A DNA stretch of 64,000 nt from Propionibacteriaceae bacterium (GCA_017306015.1 JAFKJK010000009.1:1-64000); one strand, 5' to 3'; positions 40,898-50,598 are shown, numbered from the stretch's first letter. Translations and numbers: made by a program. Notes: a model not told the origin generated them from the letters alone.

Positions 40898-42475
40898 CTA
40901 CTCCGTGAACGTCTCCAGGACGCATCCGCGGACCTCGGCCAGCATCGCCTGCCTGGTCCGCCGCGCGAACAGCGGATGGTCGATCGTCGGCAGCTCGACG
41001 GTCTCGACGTTGGGCATCCCGGCGATCAACTCCTCGCCGCCGACCCGCTGGAAGATCTCGTGGTCCACCTCGCTGAACACCAGCACCGCGCGCCCGGAGT
41101 GGCTGGCGACCACCCGCAGGAACGCGCTCGCGTCCGTCCCACCCAGGCGGCGGGCGCGCAGCCGCCGCACCCAGGTCGGCGCCCACCGCCGGTACCGGTT
41201 CTGCAGCCACAGCCGGAACCCCCCGGTGACCACCGTCGGCGCGACCTCGTCGACGAACGCGCCCGGCGCCATCGGGGCGAGGTCGTAGCGGGCCGGGTGG
41301 ATCGCGAGATAGAGCCGCCGCGAACGGGACGCCGGCTGCGCGGCCACCCACGCGCCCGAGCACAGGCCGCCCACCGCCAGCCGGTCGGCCGGCACCGCGA
41401 GCGCATCGATGGCGTTCTCCTGGTCCTCGATCCACTCGGCCGCGTAGATCAGGTCGGGCGCGTCGGGCGCGACCGTCCCGGTCTCTCCGGTGCCGCGCCG
41501 GTCCAGCCGGACGGTCGCGACACCGTCGGCCGCGAGCCTGCGGGCGAGCTCGACCTGGAAGTCCCCCGGCCCCACCCGATGCTCGGCGGCACCGCTGTTC
41601 AGCAGCAGCACCGGCGCGTCCGGACGGTCGGGACGCGGCCGGGTCTCGATCGCGAACAGCCGGTCTGGGCCGAGCCAGCGGATCCGTTCGACCGCTGGGC
41701 CCAGCTCCAGCTCAGCCTGCAGCTGCGGGGCCCGCAGTTCGGTCGTGGCGTCACCGGCCTGCGCCCCGAGCCAGTCCGCGATCAGCCCGATCGAGGCCAC
41801 CGGCAGCACCGAGGACGCACTGGACACGTCCAGGAACGGCGCCACGTCGTCCACCTCGACCGTGGTCGCGCCGGCGAAGCCGGCCGGTACCGGTTCGTTG
41901 GGACGGCTCACCACCAGCGCCGGCGACCCGTCCGGCGCCACCAGGCTCACCCCGGCCAGCGCGGCGGCCTGCGGCTCGGTCAGTTCCAGTCCGATCAGCG
42001 ACTCGACGCCGTCGTCGACCCGATCGGGGCCGAGCATGATCGTGGCCAGCGAGCGGGCGCGGCGCAGCCACTGGCGTCCCGAGGACGGCGGGCTCCACAG
42101 CACGACGACATCGCCCTGCCCGGCCGCGACCGACGCGATCAGGGCCGCGGACGACAGCCCGACGAACCCGATCCGGCTGCAGCCGGCCTCGCGGAGGATC
42201 GCGGCGGCCGAGCGGGCACCCTCGAACACGGCGTCCGGGTCGTCGCTCGGGGCGGCGTCCCCGCGTCCCGGCGGGTCGTAGCGGACGGTGGCGATGCCGC
42301 GGCGTCCCAGCTCGTCGGCCAGCAGCCGCAGCCCCCGGTAGGCGACCACGCCGTCCTGGCCGAGCGGCGTGCACAGGACGACGCCCAGCGTGCTCGCGGG
42401 CCCACCGGGAAGCTGGACGGCGACCCAGGCAGCAGGCTCGCCGTACCAGCCGTGAAACGCCCGGGGATCAGCCAT
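40898..42475 (-). CDS. Tandem double-domain alpha/beta hydrolase
   Basis: 525-residue protein made of two alpha/beta-hydrolase-like halves. The first (residues ~1-245) has a nucleophile elbow GLSSA with Ser108. The second (~265-525) has GLCSG with Cys372 in the nucleophile place and a likely catalytic histidine in TIDHPLFARR. A Cys nucleophile is found in dienelactone hydrolases and some thioesterases. Its ATG at 42475 overlaps the end of ligase homologue 2 by eight bases. In this operon it probably hydrolyses or transfers an aminoacyl thioester from the carrier protein, an inference from context. Confidence 0.75.
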   Translation of the reverse strand: MADPRAFHGWYGEPAAWVAVQLPGGPASTLGVVLCTPLGQDGVVAYRGLRLLADELGRRGIATVRYDPPGRGDAAPSDDPDAVFEGARSAAAILREAGCSRIGFVGLSSAALIASVAAGQGDVVVLWSPPSSGRQWLRRARSLATIMLGPDRVDDGVESLIGLELTEPQAAALAGVSLVAPDGSPALVVSRPNEPVPAGFAGATTVEVDDVAPFLDVSSASSVLPVASIGLIADWLGAQAGDATTELRAPQLQAELELGPAVERIRWLGPDRLFAIETRPRPDRPDAPVLLLNSGAAEHRVGPGDFQVELARRLAADGVATVRLDRRGTGETGTVAPDAPDLIYAAEWIEDQENAIDALAVPADRLAVGGLCSGAWVAAQPASRSRRLYLAIHPARYDLAPMAPGAFVDEVAPTVVTGGFRLWLQNRYRRWAPTWVRRLRARRLGGTDASAFLRVVASHSGRAVLVFSEVDHEIFQRVGGEELIAGMPNVETVELPTIDHPLFARRTRQAMLAEVRGCVLETFTE

Positions 42476-43388
42476 GCGGCCACAGCACGGAGCGGACGGG
42501 TTCCGGCCACTCGGAGGTCGTCATGCCGTGCCGGGCGAACAACGCCAGCACGGTGCGTTCCATGCCGAGCCCGACGCAGGCGGTGCGGGCCACCCCACCC
42601 TCGGCGTCGAAGATGCCGAACGCCGTCCCGAAGTGGTCCTCGTGGTAGTTGGCGGACGCGATCGCGACCGGCGGCGCGTCGTCGCCGTACACGGGGGTGA
42701 CCAGCTCGAACTTCAGCGCCTGGTGGCGCTGGTTGCTGGCCAGGATCTTCCCCGTCCGGCCGAAGAACGGGTCGTTGGCCGGGACGTCGGCCACCTCGAG
42801 TCCGAGAGAGCCCAGCATCGCCGCCAGCCTGGGCAGGGCCTCGTCGCGGTGCGCGGTCGCCGATGCGGCCGTCCCGGCGTGGACGAACTCGTGCATCCGG
42901 AACGACTGCAGCCGCATCGGATCCGGGCTCGGCTCGTGCCGGAAGCAGCTGCCGAGAACGTCGTAGTTGCGTCCGCCCACCGGCAGCGTGCCGCCGATCA
43001 CCGCGTACAGCGGGTGGCAGGCCGCCGGGCCCATCATCAGCCCGCCGGGGACGAGCAGGTCCTCCCACCGGCCGTCCTCCGCGCGGACGCGGAGGAGTTC
43101 GGCGTGCTCGGCCGCCCCCCCGGCGAAGACGCCGATCGAGCCGGTCAGCTGCGGGAAGGACGCCACGTAGTCGGTGCGCTCGAACAGCGACCTCGGCTCC
43201 ACCGGCGGGAACCGCCAGACGTCGGCGCGCAGGTGCGCGAAGGCGGCGACGTACAGCGCGTCCACGGCGTCGAAGACGCGGGTGAACGCGCCCCCGAGCC
43301 CGAACACGCCGGGCTCGCCCAGCTCCGCCAGCACCCCGGCGGCCAGCAGCCGCCGCCGGAGATCGGCGACCGCGCCGTCCAGGCTCAA
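42468..43388 (-). CDS. Amino acid:carrier protein ligase homologue 2
   Basis: 306-residue class II synthetase-like protein paralogous to the one at 39820. Motif 2 (CFRHEPSPDPMRLQSFRMHEF in part), motif 3 (GLGMERTVLALF) and the probable zinc ligands (Cys in GPAACHPLYA, Glu in RHEP, Cys in TACVGLG) are conserved, and there is no anticodon or N-terminal tRNA arm. A TTG at 43388 overlaps the ACAD stop as TTGA, with AAGG upstream, and gives the usual N-terminus. It lies two genes after the carrier protein it should load. Confidence 0.85.
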   Translation of the reverse strand: MSLDGAVADLRRRLLAAGVLAELGEPGVFGLGGAFTRVFDAVDALYVAAFAHLRADVWRFPPVEPRSLFERTDYVASFPQLTGSIGVFAGGAAEHAELLRVRAEDGRWEDLLVPGGLMMGPAACHPLYAVIGGTLPVGGRNYDVLGSCFRHEPSPDPMRLQSFRMHEFVHAGTAASATAHRDEALPRLAAMLGSLGLEVADVPANDPFFGRTGKILASNQRHQALKFELVTPVYGDDAPPVAIASANYHEDHFGTAFGIFDAEGGVARTACVGLGMERTVLALFARHGMTTSEWPEPVRSVLWPHG

Positions 43389-44533
43389 AGCTCGACCTTG
43401 GCCAGCAGCGACAACGGCGCGTCGTTGGTCAGCAGCCGGTCGTTGGAGATCTGGATCTGCGCGGCCAGCGCGTCCCGGAGCTGCCGCGAGAGGCTCTGCG
43501 GGGTGTCGGTGCGGTAGCCGGCGATGCCGACGATCCGCAGCGCCTGCAGCACCAGGTCGACCAGCGCGTTCGCCGACGAGATCTTCACCGAGTTCATCGC
43601 GAGGGCGAATGAGATCGACCCCAGGACGGACGCGTCCAGGCCGGCCTCGTCGAACCGCTCTGCGGAGTGCCGGACGGAGTCCGCCAACGTCTGCAGACCG
43701 ACCATCAGTTCGGCGAGCCGGAGCTGGCCCGGCGGCGGGTAGCCCACGGTGGCTCTGGCCTGGCGGCGGACGGTGGACCTCGCCTCGTCCGCGGCGGACG
43801 AGGCGATCCCCAGCCACACCGATGCCCACAGCAGATGGGCCGCCGGCAGCGCCGTGTGGGCGCTGATGGTGCCGTACGGGTCGTCCAGCAGCATGTCCTC
43901 CGCGGTCTCGGCGGTGATGATGAAGCTGTCGCTGGCCGTCCCGCGCAGGCCCAGCCCGTGCCAGACGGCGGTCTTCTCCAGGGTGTAGTCGCCCTTCGCA
44001 CAGATCAGCATCCGCTGGTCGGAGGACGGGGCGTCCGCGTTCAGCCGACCGGTGACCAGAATGGCGTCGGCGACCTCGCCGTACGACACCACCGGGGCGT
44101 CCTTGACGAGCCGGACGCGTCCGGGCGACGGGTATTCCAGCGCGCAGGACGAGCGTCGCGCGTCCCCGCCGATCCCCCGCTCGGTCGTCGCCGAGCCCAG
44201 CAGCCACTCCTCCGACACCACCTTGGCGATGGTGCTGCGGACGCCGGCCCGCGACCCGTGCCGCCACAGCGGCAGCGCCTGGCTGTGGTGCATCGCGAAG
44301 ACCATGCCGGCGTTGGCGTCGGCAGCCCCGACCGTGGTCGCGATCTCGCTGAGTTCGCGCATCGACGCGCCCTCGCCGCCGTACTCGGTGGGGACGGACA
44401 GCGACAGCAGCCGCTGCTCCTTCATCGCCATCACGGCCTCGACCGGCGGCCGTTCGTCCCGGTCCACCTCGTCGGCATACCGGGCCGCGACGTCCGCCAC
44501 GGCGGCGGCGCGGGCCGAGAACCGCCCCGTCAT
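43385..44533 (-). CDS. Acyl-CoA-dehydrogenase-like flavoprotein
   Basis: 382-residue protein of the acyl-CoA dehydrogenase fold. The N-terminal helical domain has LSVPTEYGGEGAS, the middle beta-domain has WLLGSATTERGIGG and WHGLGLRGTASDSFIIT, and the C-terminal domain has LRIVGIAGYRTDTP. The catalytic glutamate usual for this family is not evident in the C-terminal part, which is closer to the type-2 domain of flavin monooxygenases. It overlaps the carrier protein gene by four bases, so it may act on the carrier-bound aminoacyl group (dehydrogenation or hydroxylation). Confidence 0.8.
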   Translation of the reverse strand: MTGRFSARAAAVADVAARYADEVDRDERPPVEAVMAMKEQRLLSLSVPTEYGGEGASMRELSEIATTVGAADANAGMVFAMHHSQALPLWRHGSRAGVRSTIAKVVSEEWLLGSATTERGIGGDARRSSCALEYPSPGRVRLVKDAPVVSYGEVADAILVTGRLNADAPSSDQRMLICAKGDYTLEKTAVWHGLGLRGTASDSFIITAETAEDMLLDDPYGTISAHTALPAAHLLWASVWLGIASSAADEARSTVRRQARATVGYPPPGQLRLAELMVGLQTLADSVRHSAERFDEAGLDASVLGSISFALAMNSVKISSANALVDLVLQALRIVGIAGYRTDTPQSLSRQLRDALAAQIQISNDRLLTNDAPLSLLAKVEL

Positions 44534-44793
44534 CGGGATCCCCGGGACTGCGCGGCCGCATTCGCCAGGGCGGTGATCGAGGCGAAGGTGGTGCGGTTGA
44601 GCAGTTCGTCGGGGAATTCGATGGCCAGCGCGTCCTCGATCGCCAGCATCACGTTGACCGTCGCGTGCGAGGTGAAGCCCGCCGCGAACAGGTCGTCGTC
44701 GTCCGCGATCTCCGGAAGAGGACGGTTCAGCCGTCCGAACTTCTCCAGCGCTTCGCGAATCGCGGCGAGGTCGCCGTCGGCATGATCAGTCAC
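44530..44793 (-). CDS. Acyl/aminoacyl carrier protein
   Basis: 87-residue acidic four-helix carrier protein. The phosphopantetheine-attachment serine is Ser42 in AAGFTSHATVNVMLAIED, a GFTSHA motif instead of the DSL of ordinary acyl carrier proteins and close to the motif I recall for carrier proteins paired with amino acid:carrier protein ligases. ATG at 44793; the stop overlaps the ACAD start. It should be activated by the transferase encoded 32 bases upstream. Confidence 0.85.
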   Translation of the reverse strand: MTDHADGDLAAIREALEKFGRLNRPLPEIADDDDLFAAGFTSHATVNVMLAIEDALAIEFPDELLNRTTFASITALANAAAQSRGSR

Positions 44794-44825
44794 TCATTCC
44801 CCCTGGATCCTTGGTGTGGTTCTCG

Positions 44826-45239
44826 TTATCCGGTGCGTCCCGGCAGCGGACGGGTGGCGAGGGCGACGGCAGTGGCCAGCGCGAGCCCGCCCTCGTGGCT
44901 CAGCGAGATCGCGATGTCGCCGATCCCCTGTGCCCGCGCGGACGCCTGCGCGGCAGCGGACAGCCGTACCCCGGGAACGCCCGAGGCGTCGGCGACGATC
45001 TCGACCTGGCGCGGCTGGAGCCCGTCCACCCCCAGCAGCTTGAGCACGGCCTCCTTGCCGGCGAACCGGGCGGCGAGGCGCTCGGGCGCCTCGGAGGTCT
45101 GGCTGCGCTCGATCATGGAGTAGACCCGGCCGAGGTAGCGCTCGCCGAAGACGGCGACCGACTCGCGGACAGCCTCGATCTCGGCCAGATCGCACCCGAT
45201 CCGAGGGGCGCAACTGACACGATCGTCGTCGTTGTCCAT
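44826..45239 (-). CDS. AcpS-type 4'-phosphopantetheinyl transferase
   Basis: 137-residue holo-ACP synthase homologue. The two Mg/CoA motifs are GCDLAEIEAV (around residue 15) and RFAGKEAVLKLLG (around residue 58). ATG at 45239 is preceded by a G-rich ribosome site. It is the first gene of the carrier-protein operon and is small enough to be a dedicated AcpS, though it could also serve fatty-acid synthase. Confidence 0.88.
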   Translation of the reverse strand: MDNDDDRVSCAPRIGCDLAEIEAVRESVAVFGERYLGRVYSMIERSQTSEAPERLAARFAGKEAVLKLLGVDGLQPRQVEIVADASGVPGVRLSAAAQASARAQGIGDIAISLSHEGGLALATAVALATRPLPGRTG

Positions 45240-45493
45240 CGACCCCCCAAACTCGCAGGCTGCGCGGCAGCCGGATCGCCCGCCCCAACTGTCGGGCGCG
45301 CCGAACGATGTTGTCCTGAGCGTCTTCGTCATCGTACGGCATGCGTCCGGCCGGGGCTGCCGAATCGGCACGAGGGGCCGGAACCGCAGCCCGGCGAATA
45401 GGGCCAGATTTCATCGCGGCGTGGACCCGCGCGTCCGGCTGCGCGAAGATGGACGGGATCACCGAGGCCGGTCACGGCCGAAGGGGGCAGGCG

Positions 45494-45817
45494 ATGCTGT
45501 GGCTGGCGGCCGGGCTGTGGCTGGTGGGAGCGTGCATCGTGCTCGCCCTCGTGCTCGCTGCGGTCGACGAGGTCCGCCGCCCGGCCGGGAACGTGCGTCG
45601 CGCCGGAGCGCTGCTGGCGCTGGTGGCCTCGTTCGCGTCCCTGTGGCTGCTGCTGCGGCCACCCGCGGACCCGCCCGGCTGCCCGGCACCGGTGATGGTG
45701 CTCGCCGACACCGAAGCCTCGGACGACTGCCCGTCCGGGTGGACGGGAACGATCGCCGGCCTCGCCGCCGCGATCGTCGCGGTGAGCGCCGTCCTGGCCA
45801 CTCGTGGCCGGGAGTGA
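45494..45817 (+). CDS. Small three-segment membrane protein
   Basis: 107 residues with hydrophobic segments at about 3-24, 38-56 and 84-102, and a Pro/Cys-rich outer loop with two cysteines. No family recognised. ATG at 45494 is preceded by AGGGGGC. It is divergent from the carrier-protein operon (254 bases apart) and convergent with citrate synthase, so nothing in the context indicates its job. Confidence 0.6.
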   Translation: MLWLAAGLWLVGACIVLALVLAAVDEVRRPAGNVRRAGALLALVASFASLWLLLRPPADPPGCPAPVMVLADTEASDDCPSGWTGTIAGLAAAIVAVSAVLATRGRE

Positions 45818-45823
45818 CCCCGG

Positions 45824-47113
<1,290 letters not shown>

Positions 47114-47227
47114 GCTCCGTCTCTACTCCGGCGGACGCGGTGGCGTCCGGTTCGATGGTGAGGTCACCTTACCCGCGGATTCCGCTCAGGGCGAAGGGGT
47201 CAAGGGGAGATCTTGCGCAGTGGGTAG

Positions 47228-47277
47228 TTGACGCGTCAAGCACTCCGGACTACAGTGGTAGTTGAGAGATCAACTAC
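47228..47277 (+). promoter_or_regulatory. Promoter and paired palindromes upstream of yceI
   Basis: TTGACG (47228-47233) and TACAGT (47251-47256) are 17 bases apart and suit a housekeeping promoter. The -35 lies inside the palindrome TTGACGCGTCAA (47228-47239). A second, perfect palindrome GTAGTTGA-GAGA-TCAACTAC (47258-47277) lies just after the -10. A bound dimer (MarR type is plausible) would block transcription. Confidence 0.75.
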
Positions 47278-47308
47278 TTAGAAAAGCTCGATGACTAGGA
47301 GAGATGCC

Positions 47309-47881
47309 ATGACTGCAAGCGTTAATGTACCGACAAGGGGCCTCAAAGACCTGAACGGGACCTACGTCCTGGACGCGTCCCACAGCCGGATCGGCTTCGT
47401 CGCCCGGCACGCGATGGTCGCGAAGGTCCGCGGCTCGTTCGACGAGTTCGAGGGCTCCGCCACGGTGAACGGCGCCGACCCGTCCAGCTCCTCGCTGAGC
47501 GTGACCATCCAGACCGCGAGCGTCGACACCCGCGATGCCGGTCGGGACGCCCACCTGCGCAGCGGCGACTTCTTCGACGCCGACACCTACCCGACCATCA
47601 CCTTCGTCGGGACGGGCTTCGCCATCGTCGACGCCAGCACCGTCGAGGTGACCGGCGATCTGACGATCAAGGGCGTCACCAACCAGGTCACCGTCCCGTT
47701 CGAGTTCGGCGGCGAGGCCACGGACCCGTTCGGCAATGCCCGGGTCGGTTTCGAGGGACAGGTCACCGTCAACCGCAAGGACTGGGGCCTGAACTGGAAC
47801 GCCGCCCTGGAGGCCGGTGGCGTCCTGGTCAGCGAGAAGGTCACCCTGGAGTTCGAGGTCTCCGCGATCAAGCAGGCCTGA
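47309..47881 (+). CDS. YceI family protein
   Basis: 190-residue lipocalin-like YceI protein that binds long isoprenoid or fatty chains in relatives. It begins with the strand GTYVLDASHSRIGFVARHAM, then has VTIQTASVDTRDAGRDAHLRSGDFFD in part and ends KVTLEFEVSA. ATG at 47309, preceded by AGGAGA, is preferred over one at 47291. No signal peptide is evident, so it is cytoplasmic. Inferred to be induced when the operators described upstream are released. Confidence 0.88.
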   Translation: MTASVNVPTRGLKDLNGTYVLDASHSRIGFVARHAMVAKVRGSFDEFEGSATVNGADPSSSSLSVTIQTASVDTRDAGRDAHLRSGDFFDADTYPTITFVGTGFAIVDASTVEVTGDLTIKGVTNQVTVPFEFGGEATDPFGNARVGFEGQVTVNRKDWGLNWNAALEAGGVLVSEKVTLEFEVSAIKQA

Positions 47882-47892
47882 CCGCCGCGTCC

Positions 47893-48112
47893 TGAACCGT
47901 CGGGGACAGGTACTTTCGTTCACCTTCGACCGTCCTGAACCGTCGGGGACAGGCACTTTCGTTCACGTCCCGGACGCCGGCGACGCTTGCTGAACCGAAG
48001 TACCTGTCCCCGACGGTTCACCCGACGGTCCATCGCGGACGAGGCTGAACCGAAGTACCTGTCCCCGATGGTTCAGCTGTCTTGAACCGAAGTACCTGTC
48101 CCCGATGGTTCA
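47893..48112. repeat. Repeat family B, five copies
   Basis: Five 30-base units with TGAACC at one end and GGTTCA or CGTTCA at the other: 47893-47922 and 47936-47965 in one orientation, and 47991-48020, 48046-48075 and 48083-48112 in the other. The core reads GAAGTACCTGTCCCC. Spacing is irregular (13-26 bases), which argues against CRISPR. The last copy supplies the TGA stop of the ornithine aminotransferase gene. Confidence 0.9.
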
Positions 48113-49324
48113 GGCGGCGGCTTCGGCGAGGACGGACTCGAGGGCGTCCAGGGCCTGATCCAACTCCTCGCGGGTGATCACCAGCGGCGGCGCCAGCCTG
48201 ATCGTCTGGCCGTGGGTGTCCTTCGCGATCACGCCCCTGGCCAGGAGGCGTTCGCAGATGGCGCGGCCGGTCCCGAGTGCGGGCTCGATGTCCACGCCGG
48301 CCCACAGCCCGACACAGCGGACGGCGGTGACACCGCGACCGATGAGAGCCGCCAGCCGCTCCTGCAGGTGGACGCCCAGCTCCCGGGAGCGCGCCTGCAG
48401 CTCCCCGGTCTCGAGCAACTCCACCACGGCGCGTCCGACCGCAGCCCCCAACGGGTTGCCGCCGAACGTCGAGCCGTGCTGGCCCGGACGCAGCGTGCCG
48501 AGCACCTCGGCGTCCCCGACCACCGCCGAGACCGGGACGATCCCGCCGCCGAGCGCCTTGCCCAGCAGATAGATGTCCGGCACCACGCCGGCCTGCTCGC
48601 AGTAGAACGTGGTGCCCGTGCGTCCCAGACCCGACTGGATCTCGTCCGCGATCATCAGCACCCGCCGGCTCGTCGCCAGCTCGCGAACCCCGGCGAGGAA
48701 ACCCTCCGGCGGCAGGATCACCCCGGCCTCGCCCTGCACCGGCTCGACCAGGATCGCGACCGTGTTGTCGTCCATCGCGGCCGCGATCGCGTCCAGGTCG
48801 CCGTAGGGGACGGGGACGAAGCCCGGCGTGAACGGCCCGTAGCTCTCGGTGGCGGCGTCGTCGTTGCTGAACGAGATCACGCTGATCGTCCGGCCGTGGA
48901 AGTTGCCCTCCATGACGATGATGTTCGCCTGGTCCTGCGGGACGCCCTTCACCTCGTAGCCCCACTTGCGGGCCACCTTCAGCGCCGACTCGACCGCCTC
49001 GACGCCGGTGTTCATGGGCAGCACCATGTCCTTGCCGCACAGCCGGGCGAGCGCCTCGACGAACGGGCCGAAGGTGTCGGAGTAGACGGCGCGCGAGGTG
49101 ATCGCCAGCCGCTGCAGTTGCTCGGTCGCCACCCTGACCAGCTCGGGGTTGGAGTGTCCGAAGTTCACCGCGGAGTACGCGGAGAGGAAGTCGAGGTACC
49201 GGTTCCCGTCGATGTCGGTCAGCCAGGCACCGCACCCGCTCGTGATCACCACCGGCAGCGGGTGATAGTTGTGGGCGCCGTACTGCTCGACCTGCTCGAT
49301 CGCCTGTGCCTGCCTGCTGTCCAC
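48110..49324 (-). CDS. rocD: Ornithine aminotransferase
   Basis: Class III PLP transaminase of 404 residues converting ornithine and 2-oxoglutarate to glutamate semialdehyde and glutamate. The conserved N-terminal AHNYHPLPVV, MNTGVEAVESALK, EPVQGEAGV, ADEIQSGLGRTG and the PLP lysine in LLGKALGGG are seen. GTG at 49324. The stop codon lies in the terminal TGAACC of repeat B5. It stands apart from other arginine-metabolism genes. Confidence 0.93.
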   Translation of the reverse strand: MDSRQAQAIEQVEQYGAHNYHPLPVVITSGCGAWLTDIDGNRYLDFLSAYSAVNFGHSNPELVRVATEQLQRLAITSRAVYSDTFGPFVEALARLCGKDMVLPMNTGVEAVESALKVARKWGYEVKGVPQDQANIIVMEGNFHGRTISVISFSNDDAATESYGPFTPGFVPVPYGDLDAIAAAMDDNTVAILVEPVQGEAGVILPPEGFLAGVRELATSRRVLMIADEIQSGLGRTGTTFYCEQAGVVPDIYLLGKALGGGIVPVSAVVGDAEVLGTLRPGQHGSTFGGNPLGAAVGRAVVELLETGELQARSRELGVHLQERLAALIGRGVTAVRCVGLWAGVDIEPALGTGRAICERLLARGVIAKDTHGQTIRLAPPLVITREELDQALDALESVLAEAAA

Positions 49325-49403
49325 CCGTCGATGGTAGAGGACGGCGCGCAGGTCGCGTCATCCGGCGGAGGCCCGGAGCCCGCACACGAAGTACAGTCAG
49401 GCC

Positions 49404-49898
49404 ATGGACGAGCAGGCTCCGGTGGTGATCGGCTACGACGACTCCGACTTCTCCAGGGAGGCACTCCGCAAGGGCCTGTGGCTCGCCGGGAAGCTGGGCG
49501 CGAGGGCGCGAGTCGTGCGGGCCTGGACGATCAGCAACGCCCCCCGTCCCGCGAGCTGGGAGCCGGGTTACGTGCCTCCGGTGGAGGACTTCGCCGCCGC
49601 CGTCCGCGACGAACTCCAGGCCCAGGTGGCGCCGCTGCTCGCCGACCATCCGGACGTCGAGGTGTCGCTTGAGGTTCCGCACGGCGCCGCCGGACGCGAA
49701 CTGATCAAGGCGTCGGTCGGCGCCCAGATCGTGGTCGTCGGGACGCGCGGACTCGGCGGCTTCTCCGGTCTCCTCCTCGGTTCGGTCTCCGACCAGGTCG
49801 TGGAGCACGCCGCCTGCGATGTGCTGGTCGTCCGGCGTCCGGACGGCGACCAGGCGCCGCCCCGCTCGATGAAGCTCGACCGCGCGATCGAGCCCTGA
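49404..49898 (+). CDS. Universal stress protein (UspA family)
   Basis: 164-residue single-domain Usp with VVIGYDDSDFSREAL at the N-terminus and the ATP-binding GTRGLGGFSGLLLGSVSDQV (G-x2-G-x9-G-S type) near residue 112. ATG at 49404. It converges with the Tad operon. Confidence 0.92.
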   Translation: MDEQAPVVIGYDDSDFSREALRKGLWLAGKLGARARVVRAWTISNAPRPASWEPGYVPPVEDFAAAVRDELQAQVAPLLADHPDVEVSLEVPHGAAGRELIKASVGAQIVVVGTRGLGGFSGLLLGSVSDQVVEHAACDVLVVRRPDGDQAPPRSMKLDRAIEP

Positions 49899-49937
49899 AC
49901 ACCGCCTCCCCGGACGACGTGGCGGGCGAGCGCGGCC

Positions 49938-50594
49938 CTATCCGGTGAGCCCGGCCAGCACCGGGAACATCCGGGCCCCGAACAGTGCACCGAGGACGGC
50001 ACCGGCGATGAGGTACGGCCCGAACGGCAGGGACGCCTTGCGTCCGACCCGCCGCAACAGGAGCAGCACCAGGCCGACGACGGCCATCAACACCCAGGCG
50101 AGCAGGAACCCGGCGACGGGCTCGGCGATCCCGAACCAGCCCAGGAACCCTCCGGCCACGCCGGCCAGCTTCACGTCCCCGAAGCCGAGATCGGGCGCGA
50201 ACATCGCCATCACGAAGTAGAGGACGAACATCGCCACGGCCACGATCCCCGCGCGGAGCAGGTCTGGCCAGCGATCCTGCGTCCACGCGGTCGCGGTCAG
50301 CAGCACGGCGAGGACGCCGTACAGCGGCAGCACGATCACGTCCGGCAGCCGGTAGTCGGCGTAGTCGACCACGACGAGCAGCGCCCCCGCCACCGCGAGG
50401 ACGGCGAAGGTGACCTGTTCCAGCAGGGACGGGGCCAGCCCGGCCAGCCCGCCGAGGACGGCGGCGACCGGCACCTGCAGCCACGTCCCCGCCAGCCGCG
50501 AGCCCTCCGGCAGCTGCCTGCGCAGCCACGGGTCGGCCCCGGCGGCGGCCAACGCTGCGACCACCGCCCAGCACAGGACAGGCAGCAGGTTCAC
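49938..50594 (-). CDS. tadV: Prepilin peptidase TadV (A24 family)
   Basis: Inner-membrane aspartyl protease that should trim Flp and TadE/G prepilins. 218 residues, six to seven membrane segments, with the two catalytic aspartates in VVDYADYRLPD and MFAPDLGFGDVKL (GxGD motif). GTG/ATG start at 50594 overlaps nothing; the TadC stop is four bases upstream. It is the last gene of the minus-strand tad operon. Confidence 0.9.
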   Translation of the reverse strand: MNLLPVLCWAVVAALAAAGADPWLRRQLPEGSRLAGTWLQVPVAAVLGGLAGLAPSLLEQVTFAVLAVAGALLVVVDYADYRLPDVIVLPLYGVLAVLLTATAWTQDRWPDLLRAGIVAVAMFVLYFVMAMFAPDLGFGDVKLAGVAGGFLGWFGIAEPVAGFLLAWVLMAVVGLVLLLLRRVGRKASLPFGPYLIAGAVLGALFGARMFPVLAGLTG

Positions 50595-50598
50595 CGGC

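Noticed and set aside
47893..48112. Regularly repeated 30-mers resembling a CRISPR array
   Set aside because: Copies occur in both orientations, spacers are 7-26 bases and not uniform, no cas genes are near, and the same unit lies inside a coding region.
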